This document shows, in pieces, positions 29,846 through 37,822 of a stretch of 64,000 nt of DNA. The stretch comes from Neorhizobium vignae (GTDB taxonomy: Bacteria; Pseudomonadota; Alphaproteobacteria; Rhizobiales; Rhizobiaceae), in assembly GCF_000732195.1 (NCBI RefSeq), contig NZ_JNNU01000017.1:62001-126000 (forward strand), given 5' to 3'. A program made the translations under genes and the position numbers. The notes below the pieces were generated by a model. That model did not search any database. It was not told where the DNA came from and saw nothing but the letters and a program-made list of their open reading frames with translations. Positions within the stretch are counted from its first letter, which is position 1. The number at the start of each line of letters is the position of its first letter.

Positions 29846-30588
29846 GCCTCCACCGGATAGCGTGCGATCACCGCTTCGGCTTCCGGCAGCGCTTCCGGCG
29901 TGCCGACGGTGATCCAGTGGCCGTCGAGCATGGTGCCATAGAGCCGGCCGCGGGCGATCGCCTTGTCGAAATAGATATTAATATTGAAGGCATCGGACGG
30001 TGCGTCGTCGAGGAAGGAGGGGGTCATCGCAAAGGCGCCGGCATAAACGACCGGGTTGGCCGGATCGTCCCGGTAGCGCCTCAACCGGCCATCCGCATCC
30101 ATGCCGAAGTCGTTGACGCCGTTGTGCCCGGTCGTGTTGTCGATATCGACGCAGAGCATCGCCATATCCATGCGCTCGGGGTCGAAGAATCCGGCCAGGC
30201 GCTGCAGGTTGGTCGGCTTGCCCGGTGTCTCGCCGATCCAGAAGAGGTCGGCATTCATGACGAAAATCGTGCTGCGATCGAGAAGCTTCAGCCCCTTCAC
30301 GATCCCGCCGCCATTGTTCATCAGCGCGTCGCGCTCGTCGGAGATGAGGATTTCGAGGCCTTTATAGGCCGCGAGATGCGCCTCCATCTGGTCGGCGAAG
30401 TGGTGCACGTTGACGACGGCGCGTTCGACGCCGGCTTCTTTCAGGGAATCCAGCACGTAGTCGATCATCGGCTTGCCGGCGACCGGCACCAGCGGCTTCG
30501 GCATCGTGTTGGTGATCGGCCGCATACGGGTGCCGAGCCCTGCGGCAAGCACCATGGCCTGCTTGATGGCGGCTGGTTTAGTGGTCAT
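29842..30588 (-). CDS. murU: N-acetylmuramate-1-phosphate uridylyltransferase (MurU-like)
   Basis: A 248-residue nucleotidyltransferase of the sugar-phosphate type. The loop LAAGLGTRMRP is at residues 14-24, with the MPKPLVPVAGKPM lysine motif after it. In Pseudomonas MurU makes UDP-MurNAc from MurNAc-1-phosphate in cell-wall recycling, working after the kinase AmgK. The gene directly upstream here encodes a TsaE-AmgK-like fusion, which supports MurU over a generic mannose-1-phosphate guanylyltransferase. It overlaps addB by four bases. Confidence 0.87.
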   Translation of the reverse strand: MTTKPAAIKQAMVLAAGLGTRMRPITNTMPKPLVPVAGKPMIDYVLDSLKEAGVERAVVNVHHFADQMEAHLAAYKGLEILISDERDALMNNGGGIVKGLKLLDRSTIFVMNADLFWIGETPGKPTNLQRLAGFFDPERMDMAMLCVDIDNTTGHNGVNDFGMDADGRLRRYRDDPANPVVYAGAFAMTPSFLDDAPSDAFNINIYFDKAIARGRLYGTMLDGHWITVGTPEALPEAEAVIARYPVEA

Positions 30589-30600
30589 CGGGAACCGTAT

Positions 30601-32112
30601 TTATGATTCGGGCAGTTCTATTCCAGCCCGACGGCACCAATCGCGCAAGGGGCTGAGCACATCGTGCTGAAGCGCCGTCGCGAGATAGCGGAGCGTCCGC
30701 GGCATGTGCTTCAGATAGCCCGGCTTGCCGTCCCGCTGCAAGAGCCGCACCCAGAGACCGGCAAGTTTGCAATTGCGCTGCGCCGCCATGATCGCCCAGG
30801 CTTTCAGGAACGTGGGCTCGTCGAAGGCCCCGAGCGCACGGCGGAGTGTCACGTAATCCAGCATCAGCTGGTCGGCGAGGACCTTCGGGATGTCGACGCG
30901 CGCATCCTGGACGATCGAGGCGAGGTCATAGGCGGTCGGGCCGATCATCGCATCCTGGAAATCGATCAGGCCGACGCGGCGCACGCCCGATTCATGGGGC
31001 CGCCAGATGATGTTCGGCGAATGGAAATCGCGCAGCAGCAGGTTCTTCTCGACGCCGACGAGCTCGCAGACCAGGTTGTCCCAGATCTCCAGGTATTCCT
31101 GCCGTTCCTCGTCGGTCGCCGGCGTGCCGCGCTTCCAGGGCAGGTGCCAGTCGATCAGAAGCCGGGCTTCCATCTTCATCGCCGTCGGATCGAAATCGGG
31201 AATGTGATGGATATGCCCGTCGCCGACCGGCAGGTCCTGGCGCATCTCGTGGCTGTGCAGGAAGGCGAGGCAGACGATGCTCTCCCGGTAGCGCTCGGCG
31301 ATGGGATTGCCGTCTTCGTCGACGGCACCTTCGTCGCCGAGATTTTCGATCAGCAGGATGCCCTGGTCGTAATCCACATGCAGCACTTCCGGTGCCGCCA
31401 GTCCCAGTCCGCGCAGATATTCGTCGATCGCCACGAAGGGGTAGGGGTCTTCGGCGAGATGCGCGACCTTGGGATAGGGTTTTCCGTCGAGAACCGGCGG
31501 GCCTTGCGCCGGGCGCGGCCAGTCCATCAGAATCAGCGTTTCGCCGGTTGCGATCGTCACGCTCTCATAGGCGCGTGTCGAAGCGTCGCCGGTGAGGAAC
31601 CGCCGCCGGGCGCCGGGATAGCCATGGCTGTCGAGGAATTCACGGATCGCCAGCACGCGGCGGATGCGCTGCATCTGCGCGTCCGGTGCGGTGATCGTTG
31701 CGGTCCGGCCGTTGCCGTGCTGTTCGAGCCGGAGCTGGATGCGGGTCTGCGGCAGCAGGTCGTCGGCGACCTCAGGCCATTCCACCAGACAGATGCCGTT
31801 GGAAAGCGCCTCGTCGAAACCAAGCTCGTCCAGCTCGGAGGAATCGCCCAGCCGATAGAGATCGAAATGCGAGACCGGGATCCGCAACTCGTAGCTCTGG
31901 ACCAGCGTGAAAGTCGGGCTCGGCACTTCGAGCTCGCCGTCATCGGCCAGCGCGCGCAAAAAAGCCCGGGCGAAGGTCGATTTGCCGGCTCCGAGATCGC
32001 CGGAAAGGGCAATCCAGTCGCCCTTGTTCAGCGCCAATGCAAAATCCTCGCCGAGGCGGATCGTTTCGGCCTCGTCGGCAAGTGTCAGGGTAAGAGTTGC
32101 CTCACCACTCAT
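30601..32112 (-). CDS. tsaE: TsaE-AmgK-like fusion: tRNA t6A ATPase plus aminoglycoside-phosphotransferase-type kinase
   Basis: A 503-residue two-domain protein. Residues 1 to about 150 are TsaE, the ATPase required for threonylcarbamoyl-adenosine on tRNA; Walker A GDLGAGKST is at 38-46 and SPTFTLVQSYE follows. From about residue 165 to the end is a phosphotransferase of the APH/AmgK type, with the catalytic RDFHSPN motif (Asp362) and DFQDAMIGP. AmgK phosphorylates recycled MurNAc or GlcNAc for MurU, encoded next. The start at ATG 32112 overlaps the divL-like stop as ATGA. Both domains look intact. Confidence 0.9.
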   Translation of the reverse strand: MSGEATLTLTLADEAETIRLGEDFALALNKGDWIALSGDLGAGKSTFARAFLRALADDGELEVPSPTFTLVQSYELRIPVSHFDLYRLGDSSELDELGFDEALSNGICLVEWPEVADDLLPQTRIQLRLEQHGNGRTATITAPDAQMQRIRRVLAIREFLDSHGYPGARRRFLTGDASTRAYESVTIATGETLILMDWPRPAQGPPVLDGKPYPKVAHLAEDPYPFVAIDEYLRGLGLAAPEVLHVDYDQGILLIENLGDEGAVDEDGNPIAERYRESIVCLAFLHSHEMRQDLPVGDGHIHHIPDFDPTAMKMEARLLIDWHLPWKRGTPATDEERQEYLEIWDNLVCELVGVEKNLLLRDFHSPNIIWRPHESGVRRVGLIDFQDAMIGPTAYDLASIVQDARVDIPKVLADQLMLDYVTLRRALGAFDEPTFLKAWAIMAAQRNCKLAGLWVRLLQRDGKPGYLKHMPRTLRYLATALQHDVLSPLRDWCRRAGIELPES

Positions 32113-34688
32113 TCGGCGGCGACGGACCGCGCCGTCGTGCCGCTCGGAATGCGGCACGTAACCGTGGTTCCCTGGCCGGGCTTGCTGTCGATCGCCACAT
32201 CGCCATGATGCAGGGTCACGAAGCTCTCGACGATCGAAAGGCCGAGGCCTGCGCCGGAGCGCTTGCCGCCCTTGGCATTGGCCGAGAAGCGGTCGAACAC
32301 AGTCTTCAGGATATCTTCCGGAATGCCCGGACCCTTGTCTGTTACCGAGAAGAACACGTCGCTATGGGTGCGCCAGCAATTGAGCGTGATGGCGGAGCCG
32401 TCCGGCGCGAAGTTGGTGGCATTGGTGAGCAGCTTGATGAGGATCTGCTTCAGCCGCTGCTGGTCGGCGACGATGGTGCCGAGACCGGCCGGGGCGGTGA
32501 TCGCCAGCGTTACGCCGTTTTCGTGCAGCCGGTCGGCGATCTGCATCGCGACGTCGTCGAGCAGGTCGTCGATCGCCATTTCGGAATAGTTGAGCTGCAT
32601 GATCCCGGCATCGACGGTCGCCAGATCGAGGATGTCGTTGACGATCGTCAGGAGAACCGACGATGACGTCGAGATATGATCGATATATTCCGACTGCCGC
32701 TCGTTCAGCGGCCCGATGCCCGGCGTCTTCAGGAGATCGGTGAAGCCGATGATGTTTGTCAGCGGCGAGCGCAGTTCGTAGGAGACGTGCTGGACGAAAT
32801 CGTTCTTGAGCTCGTCGGCCTTCTGCAGCGCCTCGTTCTTTTCCTTGAGCGCCCGTTCCGCCCTGGCGCTCGCCGTCATGTCGACGAAGGTGAGCATCGT
32901 CTGGGCGTTCGGCAGCGGCGTCACGGCATAATCGAGGATCAGGCCGGAATAGAGTTCGAACGTGCCCTGCAGCGAGGGGCGCTCGTCGTCGAAATTGGTC
33001 AGCATCTGGCCGAAGCGGCGCCAGCCGTCCGGCTTGTCGTAGGACGGTGCGCAGGCCGTCTCGATCGCCTTGATATGCGTGCCCGGCTTGGATTCTTCGG
33101 CGGTGATGCCCCAGAGCGCACGGAAGGCGGGGTTGGACAGGCGGATGCGTCCGTCCGGCCCGAAAACGGCGACGCCTTCGGACAGGTGATCGATGGTTTC
33201 GCCCTGGACTTGGACCAGCGTGTTGTAACGGGTCTCGAGATCCACCTGTTCGGTAAGGTTCTCGAACACCCAGGTGGCGCCGCCCTGCGGATGGGCGGTG
33301 GCGATCACGCGCAGTGTCTGGCCGTTCGGCAGATGCCAGAGATCGGTCTGGGTGTTGGGAGATTGATAGACGGACAAGGCCGCGTCCTTCCAGCTCCGCC
33401 AGCTGAGCTGCTCCGGCAGCTTGCCTTCGCTGCGCAATTTGTCGAGCAGCTCGCTATTGTCCGGCCTGGAATCAAGGAAGGGCAGGGTGAACCCCCAGAG
33501 CTGCACGAAAGCCTGATTATAGAACTGCAGCCGCCGCTCGCCGTCGAAGATGGCGACGGGCGTTGCCAGGTGGTCGAGTGTTTCGGCGTGGCTCTTCAGC
33601 GTCCGCTTCAGTTCCTCGCGCACGGCTTCCGCCTCCGAAACGTCGACCGCCAGGCCGGCCGAACCGCCTGGAGCGACGACGTCGACGACGTCGAACATTG
33701 TCCGGTTTCCGTGCACGACCGTGGATATCCGGTCATGGAAAGGTGAGGTGGAGGTTACCGCCGACCTGATCTTTTCGCGTGCGATAGAGCCCAGAAATTC
33801 GCGGCCCTCCTCGAGCGCCTGCGCGGGCGTCGGAGCCTCCACGGCATCGCCATAGGCATGGTTCACCCAGGTGAGCCTGCCCTGCGAATCGCGGCGCCAG
33901 ACCGGATGCTCGATGGCGTCGAGCAGCGAATGGAACATCATGATCGAACTCGTCAGCCGCTCACGCTCGATCTTGAGCTCGGCAAGTTCGGCGCGCAGGT
34001 TGTTGAGTGCGATGAAGCGGACAAAGGCCTTGCCGCCTGAAACACGGCCCTGCACTTCCAGGATCTCGTCCCGGTTGGTCTCGACGACCATGTCGAAGGA
34101 GCGGGCTTCGACCCGCAGCAGTTCGACCGACTTTTCCAGTTCGCTGGCCGAGCTGCCGCGCATCCAACGGCCAAAGGCGAGAAATTCGCGGTCCTGCTGC
34201 GGTGCGCCGGTTTCCGCCGGCAGCTGGCCGAGGAATTCAGGCTTCGAGGAACCGCTTTCCCACACGACGATCCGGCGGTTCTTGTCGGCGATCAGGGCTT
34301 CAAACTTGGAAATCCGCTGCTGCGCATCGGAAAGGGCGCTGCGCATTTCCTGCGTTTCGGCTTCCATGTTGCCGCGCTGACGCACCAGCCAGATGGCGGA
34401 AAACAGGGCGGCACCGAGCGCGCCCATCACCAGCGATGAAACGATGACTTCCGTCGAAGAAAACAGGCGGACGGCTGCATTGCCCGACTGCTGCGCAAGC
34501 GCTGCGGTCGCGAGCCCGGAAAGGGCGGTGCCTGAAAGGAAAGCGCCGCCGAACAGCGCCAGGCGGCGAAGTCTTCCGACGGTCGCATTGCCGTCCGCAG
34601 GCCTCGAAACGAAACGTAAAGCCGGAGCGTCCGCTCCGCCGCAAAGGGGATCGGCCCGTTCTGACGAGCTCATTTTTTTTACCGACAT
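32109..34688 (-). CDS. divL: DivL-like PAS-domain histidine-kinase-family protein
   Basis: An 859-residue membrane protein with hydrophobic segments near residues 42-62 and 78-98, a coiled coil, several PAS domains between about 240 and 610, a HisKA-like dimerisation helix and a HATPase domain (about 750-855, with DKGPGIP and GAGLGLSIVE). The phospho-acceptor position reads FVQHVSYELRSPLT: Tyr637 stands where kinases have His. This is the hallmark of DivL, the Caulobacter tyrosine pseudo-kinase that controls CckA and thereby CtrA. ATG at 34688 is preferred; ATG at 34673 is possible. It heads an overlapping operon with tsaE/amgK. Confidence 0.85.
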   Translation of the reverse strand: MSVKKMSSSERADPLCGGADAPALRFVSRPADGNATVGRLRRLALFGGAFLSGTALSGLATAALAQQSGNAAVRLFSSTEVIVSSLVMGALGAALFSAIWLVRQRGNMEAETQEMRSALSDAQQRISKFEALIADKNRRIVVWESGSSKPEFLGQLPAETGAPQQDREFLAFGRWMRGSSASELEKSVELLRVEARSFDMVVETNRDEILEVQGRVSGGKAFVRFIALNNLRAELAELKIERERLTSSIMMFHSLLDAIEHPVWRRDSQGRLTWVNHAYGDAVEAPTPAQALEEGREFLGSIAREKIRSAVTSTSPFHDRISTVVHGNRTMFDVVDVVAPGGSAGLAVDVSEAEAVREELKRTLKSHAETLDHLATPVAIFDGERRLQFYNQAFVQLWGFTLPFLDSRPDNSELLDKLRSEGKLPEQLSWRSWKDAALSVYQSPNTQTDLWHLPNGQTLRVIATAHPQGGATWVFENLTEQVDLETRYNTLVQVQGETIDHLSEGVAVFGPDGRIRLSNPAFRALWGITAEESKPGTHIKAIETACAPSYDKPDGWRRFGQMLTNFDDERPSLQGTFELYSGLILDYAVTPLPNAQTMLTFVDMTASARAERALKEKNEALQKADELKNDFVQHVSYELRSPLTNIIGFTDLLKTPGIGPLNERQSEYIDHISTSSSVLLTIVNDILDLATVDAGIMQLNYSEMAIDDLLDDVAMQIADRLHENGVTLAITAPAGLGTIVADQQRLKQILIKLLTNATNFAPDGSAITLNCWRTHSDVFFSVTDKGPGIPEDILKTVFDRFSANAKGGKRSGAGLGLSIVESFVTLHHGDVAIDSKPGQGTTVTCRIPSGTTARSVAAE

Positions 34689-34893
34689 ATCCGGTCTGTC
34701 TCCGTCCAATTGCCGCTCATCGACAAGACATACCACTCCGCGCCTTGCCCGTAGCCGGACGGCTCCCAATCACATGGTGGGAGCGTGACGATGGTCGAAA
34801 ACCGCTTTCGGCTTTCGGCATCACGCTCCAGGGAAGGCGCGAATCAAGTTCTAAAACAATACTTGCTTAGGGAATCGCCGGGAAGGGATGCGC

Positions 34894-34930
34894 CCAAAAA
34901 AGAAACCGCGACCTTTGTCAAGGCCGCGGC
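34894..34930 (-). terminator. Terminator after ahcY
   Basis: On the minus strand CCGCGGCCTT pairs with AAGGTCGCGG (one mismatch) across GACA, followed by TTTCTTTTTT. Confidence 0.88.
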
Positions 34931-34961
34931 TACCATATCTTGTGGATTGACCGGCTATTGA

Positions 34962-36362
34962 TTAGTACCGGTAGTGTTCAGCCTTGAACGGCCCCGTCTG
35001 CGAGACGCCGATATAGGCTGCCTGTTCGTCGGAGAGTTCCGTCAGCTTCACGCCAAGCTTGGCAAGATGCAGGCGGGCGACCTTCTCGTCGAGGTGCTTC
35101 GGCAGGATGTAGACGTCGTTCTTGTACTCGCCCTGCTTGGTGAAGAGTTCGATCTGGGCCAGCGTCTGGTTGGTGAACGAAGCCGACATCACGAAGGACG
35201 GATGGCCGGTGGCGTTGCCGAGGTTGAGCAGGCGGCCTTCCGACAGAAGGATGATGCGGTTGCCCTTGGGGAACTCGATCATGTCGACCTGCGGCTTGAC
35301 GTTGGTCCACTTGAGGTTCTTCAGCGCCGCGACCTGGATCTCGTTGTCGAAGTGGCCGATATTGCCGACGATCGCCATGTCCTTCATCGCGCGCATGTGG
35401 TCGATGCGGATGACGTCCTTGTTGCCGGTCGTGGTGATGAAGATGTCGGCGCTGTCGACGACGTCTTCGAGGACGACGACTTCAAAGCCGTCCATGGCGG
35501 CCTGCAGGGCGCAGATCGGGTCGACTTCGGTGACCTTGACGCGAGCGCCGGCGCCGGCGAGCGAAGCGGCCGAACCCTTGCCCACGTCGCCGTAACCGCA
35601 GACGACGGCAACCTTGCCCGCCATCATCACGTCGGTGCCGCGGCGGATGCCGTCGACCAGCGATTCCTTGCAGCCGTACTTGTTGTCGAACTTCGACTTG
35701 GTGACCGAATCGTTGACGTTGATCGCCGGGAAGGGCAGCAGGCCCTTCTTGGACAGTTCATAGAGGCGGTGAACGCCCGTCGTGGTTTCTTCGGTAACGC
35801 CCTTGATCGCGTCGCGCTGCTTGGTGAACCAGCCCGGCGATGCCTTGAGGCGCTTCTTGATCTGCGCGATGAGAATTTCTTCTTCTTCCGAGGTCGGGTT
35901 CGAAAGAACGTCTTCGCCGGCTTCGGCGCGGGCGCCGAGCAGGATGTACATGGTGGCGTCGCCGCCGTCATCGAGGATCATGTTGGTGAGACCGCCATCG
36001 GCCCACTGGAAGATCTTGTCGGTATAGTCCCAGTACTCGGTCAGCGATTCGCCCTTGACGGCGAAGACCGGGATGCCGGCGGCAGCAATTGCCGCAGCAG
36101 CATGGTCCTGGGTCGAGAAGATGTTGCAGGACGCCCAGCGGATTTCCGCGCCGAGTTCCCGAAGGGTCTCGATCAGAACGGCCGTCTGGATGGTCATGTG
36201 GAGCGAGCCGGAGATACGGGCGCCCTTCAGCGGCTTGGTGGTGCCGAATTCTTCGCGGCACGACATCAGGCCCGGCATTTCGGTCTCTGCGATGTCGAGC
36301 TCCTTGCGGCCGTAGGCGGCAAGATTGATATCCGCGACGACGTAATCCTTTTCAGTGCTCAT
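34962..36362 (-). CDS. ahcY: Adenosylhomocysteinase
   Basis: A 466-residue NAD-dependent enzyme splitting S-adenosylhomocysteine to adenosine and homocysteine, which relieves product inhibition of methyltransferases. NAD loop [10 protein letters not shown], the DGGDATMYI insert region typical of the bacterial long form, and the C-terminal KAEHYRY are all present. ATG at 36362 is preceded by GGAGAGC; the frame extends upstream without support. It is flanked by its own terminator and by a 175-bp upstream gap containing a perfect 20-bp palindrome, so it is probably monocistronic and regulated. Confidence 0.97.
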   Translation of the reverse strand: MSTEKDYVVADINLAAYGRKELDIAETEMPGLMSCREEFGTTKPLKGARISGSLHMTIQTAVLIETLRELGAEIRWASCNIFSTQDHAAAAIAAAGIPVFAVKGESLTEYWDYTDKIFQWADGGLTNMILDDGGDATMYILLGARAEAGEDVLSNPTSEEEEILIAQIKKRLKASPGWFTKQRDAIKGVTEETTTGVHRLYELSKKGLLPFPAINVNDSVTKSKFDNKYGCKESLVDGIRRGTDVMMAGKVAVVCGYGDVGKGSAASLAGAGARVKVTEVDPICALQAAMDGFEVVVLEDVVDSADIFITTTGNKDVIRIDHMRAMKDMAIVGNIGHFDNEIQVAALKNLKWTNVKPQVDMIEFPKGNRIILLSEGRLLNLGNATGHPSFVMSASFTNQTLAQIELFTKQGEYKNDVYILPKHLDEKVARLHLAKLGVKLTELSDEQAAYIGVSQTGPFKAEHYRY

Positions 36363-36483
36363 AAAGCTCTCCATGTTCGGTGGTGCCCTTTCCGGCGAGG
36401 TACCGACGGACGTGGCAAGACCCGCTTTGGCCAAGCGGAAACTGGCCAGCGGTTTAGCAGGCTTCCGGCAAGCTGGCAACGGG

Positions 36484-36503
36484 ATATAAAGAAGTCTTTA
36501 TAT
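36484..36503. promoter_or_regulatory. Perfect 20-bp palindrome upstream of ahcY, candidate operator
   Basis: ATATAAAGAAGTCTTTATAT has two exact 9-bp half-sites around AG. It sits about 120 bp upstream of the ahcY start, just after the ptsH stop, in an AT-rich patch. The binding protein is not encoded in this window; an ArsR-type methionine-cycle regulator such as SahR is one inference. Confidence 0.65.
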
Positions 36504-36537
36504 GTTTATGTCAGTGAAAGGCTAAGCTGCGGCCACG

Positions 36538-36816
36538 TCAGGCTTCTTCGCCGAACTTGTTGGCGACGAGCTGTTCCAAGGCGTTCAACGCCTCCTCGGC
36601 CTGATCGCCTTCGGCTGAGACCTCGATCGAGCAGCCGGTGCTGGCGGCGAGCATCATCAGGCCCATGATCGAGGTACCGCCGACGGTCGTACCATCTTTG
36701 GAAACGGTAATACGCGCATCGAAGCTTTCCACCATCTGCACGAATTTGGCAGAGGCGCGCGCATGCAGTCCGCGCTTGTTGACGATCAGGAATTCACGGG
36801 GAGAGGGGGATGACAT
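36538..36816 (-). CDS. ptsH: HPr, phosphocarrier protein of the phosphotransferase system
   Basis: A 92-residue HPr. The active His18 lies in RGLHARASA and the regulatory Ser49 in GGTSIMGLMML, so it can be phosphorylated both by enzyme I and by the HprK encoded upstream. ATG at 36816 follows AGAGGGGG-type purines and gives the family N-terminus. It lies 13 bp after the EIIA gene. No sugar permease is nearby, so it likely serves the regulatory nitrogen-type PTS. Confidence 0.95.
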   Translation of the reverse strand: MSSPSPREFLIVNKRGLHARASAKFVQMVESFDARITVSKDGTTVGGTSIMGLMMLAASTGCSIEVSAEGDQAEEALNALEQLVANKFGEEA

Positions 36817-36829
36817 CCGGTCTGGGTTC

Positions 36830-37231
36830 TCATTTGCCGCTGAGGACGCGGCTTGCGACATTGATGTATTTGCGGCCGGCTTCGGAAGCTTCGGCAAGCG
36901 CCTTGTCCATGTTGTTGTCGCTGCGCACGCCGGCAAGCTTGATCAGCATCGGGAGATTCATGCCGGCAATGACTTCGATTCGGCCGCTTTCCATGACGGA
37001 AATGGAAAGATTGGAGGGCGTGCCGCCGAACATGTCCGTCAGAATGATGACGCCATGGCCTTCATCGGCATTGGTGACGGCATCGACGATATCCTGCCGC
37101 CGCTGATCCATGTCGTCCTCGGGACCGATCGATACGGTCTCTATGAATTTCTGAGGTCCCACGACATGCTCGACCGCATGACGAAATTCCTCAGCCAGCT
37201 TGCCATGGGTGACAAGCACTAGTCCGATCAT
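36830..37231 (-). CDS. manX: PTS EIIA component, mannose/fructose (Man) family
   Basis: A 133-residue EIIA-Man-type domain. The phosphorylated His9 lies in VLVTHGKLAEEF, and the DMFGGTPSNLS motif is conserved. It occurs alone, without the EIIB/C/D parts of a permease, in the arrangement found across alphaproteobacteria, where it is thought to be regulatory. It lies between hprK (126 bp upstream) and ptsH (13 bp downstream). The symbol follows common usage for this locus. Confidence 0.92.
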   Translation of the reverse strand: MIGLVLVTHGKLAEEFRHAVEHVVGPQKFIETVSIGPEDDMDQRRQDIVDAVTNADEGHGVIILTDMFGGTPSNLSISVMESGRIEVIAGMNLPMLIKLAGVRSDNNMDKALAEASEAGRKYINVASRVLSGK

Positions 37232-37357
37232 GAAAACTGCCCCCTGCTATGGAAACTCGGCGCCAATATCGCATTGCAATAAGGCGGTCCAGCGGTGGGA
37301 TGCCATCTTCTCCAAGTAGATTTGAAGTTCAAGTCAAAAAATCAGGCTTCAGGGTGA

Positions 37358-37822
37358 TCAAAACGGCATTTCGCCGTGAAAATCGGACGCCAGCGCCGCC
37401 AGAACCGCGAGAGGGTCCGGTGCGCCGCGCCATATCCGGACAAGCGGGAGGCCGCCGAGACCAGGAATCCGGAAGCGTTCGTTTTCCGGCGGAAGCCTTT
37501 CATCCTCGGGCAGGGAGATGATCTCGATCGCAAGGTCCAGCGCCGCGGCCGAGAGGCTTTCAACACGCGCGATGCCGCTGCCGCGCAGTTCGATGAGGCC
37601 GGCGATCGGTTCGGGCCGGGTAGCGAGCAGATGATTGCCGTGGCGCGAGACGAGCACCTGATCGTCGGCCACCAGGGCCGCGAAAGCGCCATGGCGCCGG
37701 GCAGCAGTGATGCAGGTGAAGGCGAGCATGGACTTGCCGCTGCCAGATGGGCCGGTGAAGAGGAGGCCTTTGGTGCCGATGACGATCGCAGTCGCATGGA
37801 TATTGACCGGAGTCGGGCTCAT
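37358..37822 (-). CDS. hprK: HPr kinase/phosphorylase, short alphaproteobacterial form
   Basis: A 154-residue protein corresponding only to the C-terminal kinase half of the ~310-residue Firmicutes HprK. The P-loop GPSGSGKS is at residues 24-31 and VADDQV at 50-55. It phosphorylates or dephosphorylates HPr on Ser49. Its start overlaps the chvG stop by four bases, placing PTS phosphorylation under the same transcript as an envelope-stress sensor. Confidence 0.93.
   Translation of the reverse strand: MSPTPVNIHATAIVIGTKGLLFTGPSGSGKSMLAFTCITAARRHGAFAALVADDQVLVSRHGNHLLATRPEPIAGLIELRGSGIARVESLSAAALDLAIEIISLPEDERLPPENERFRIPGLGGLPLVRIWRGAPDPLAVLAALASDFHGEMPF

Noticed and set aside
36363-36537. SAM or SAH riboswitch upstream of ahcY
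   Set aside because: No SAM-II or SAH-type core could be traced; the palindrome looks like a protein operator.
37319-37334. TTGAAGTTCAA dyad upstream of the EIIA gene as an operator
   Set aside because: Too short and imperfect to separate from chance without conservation data.
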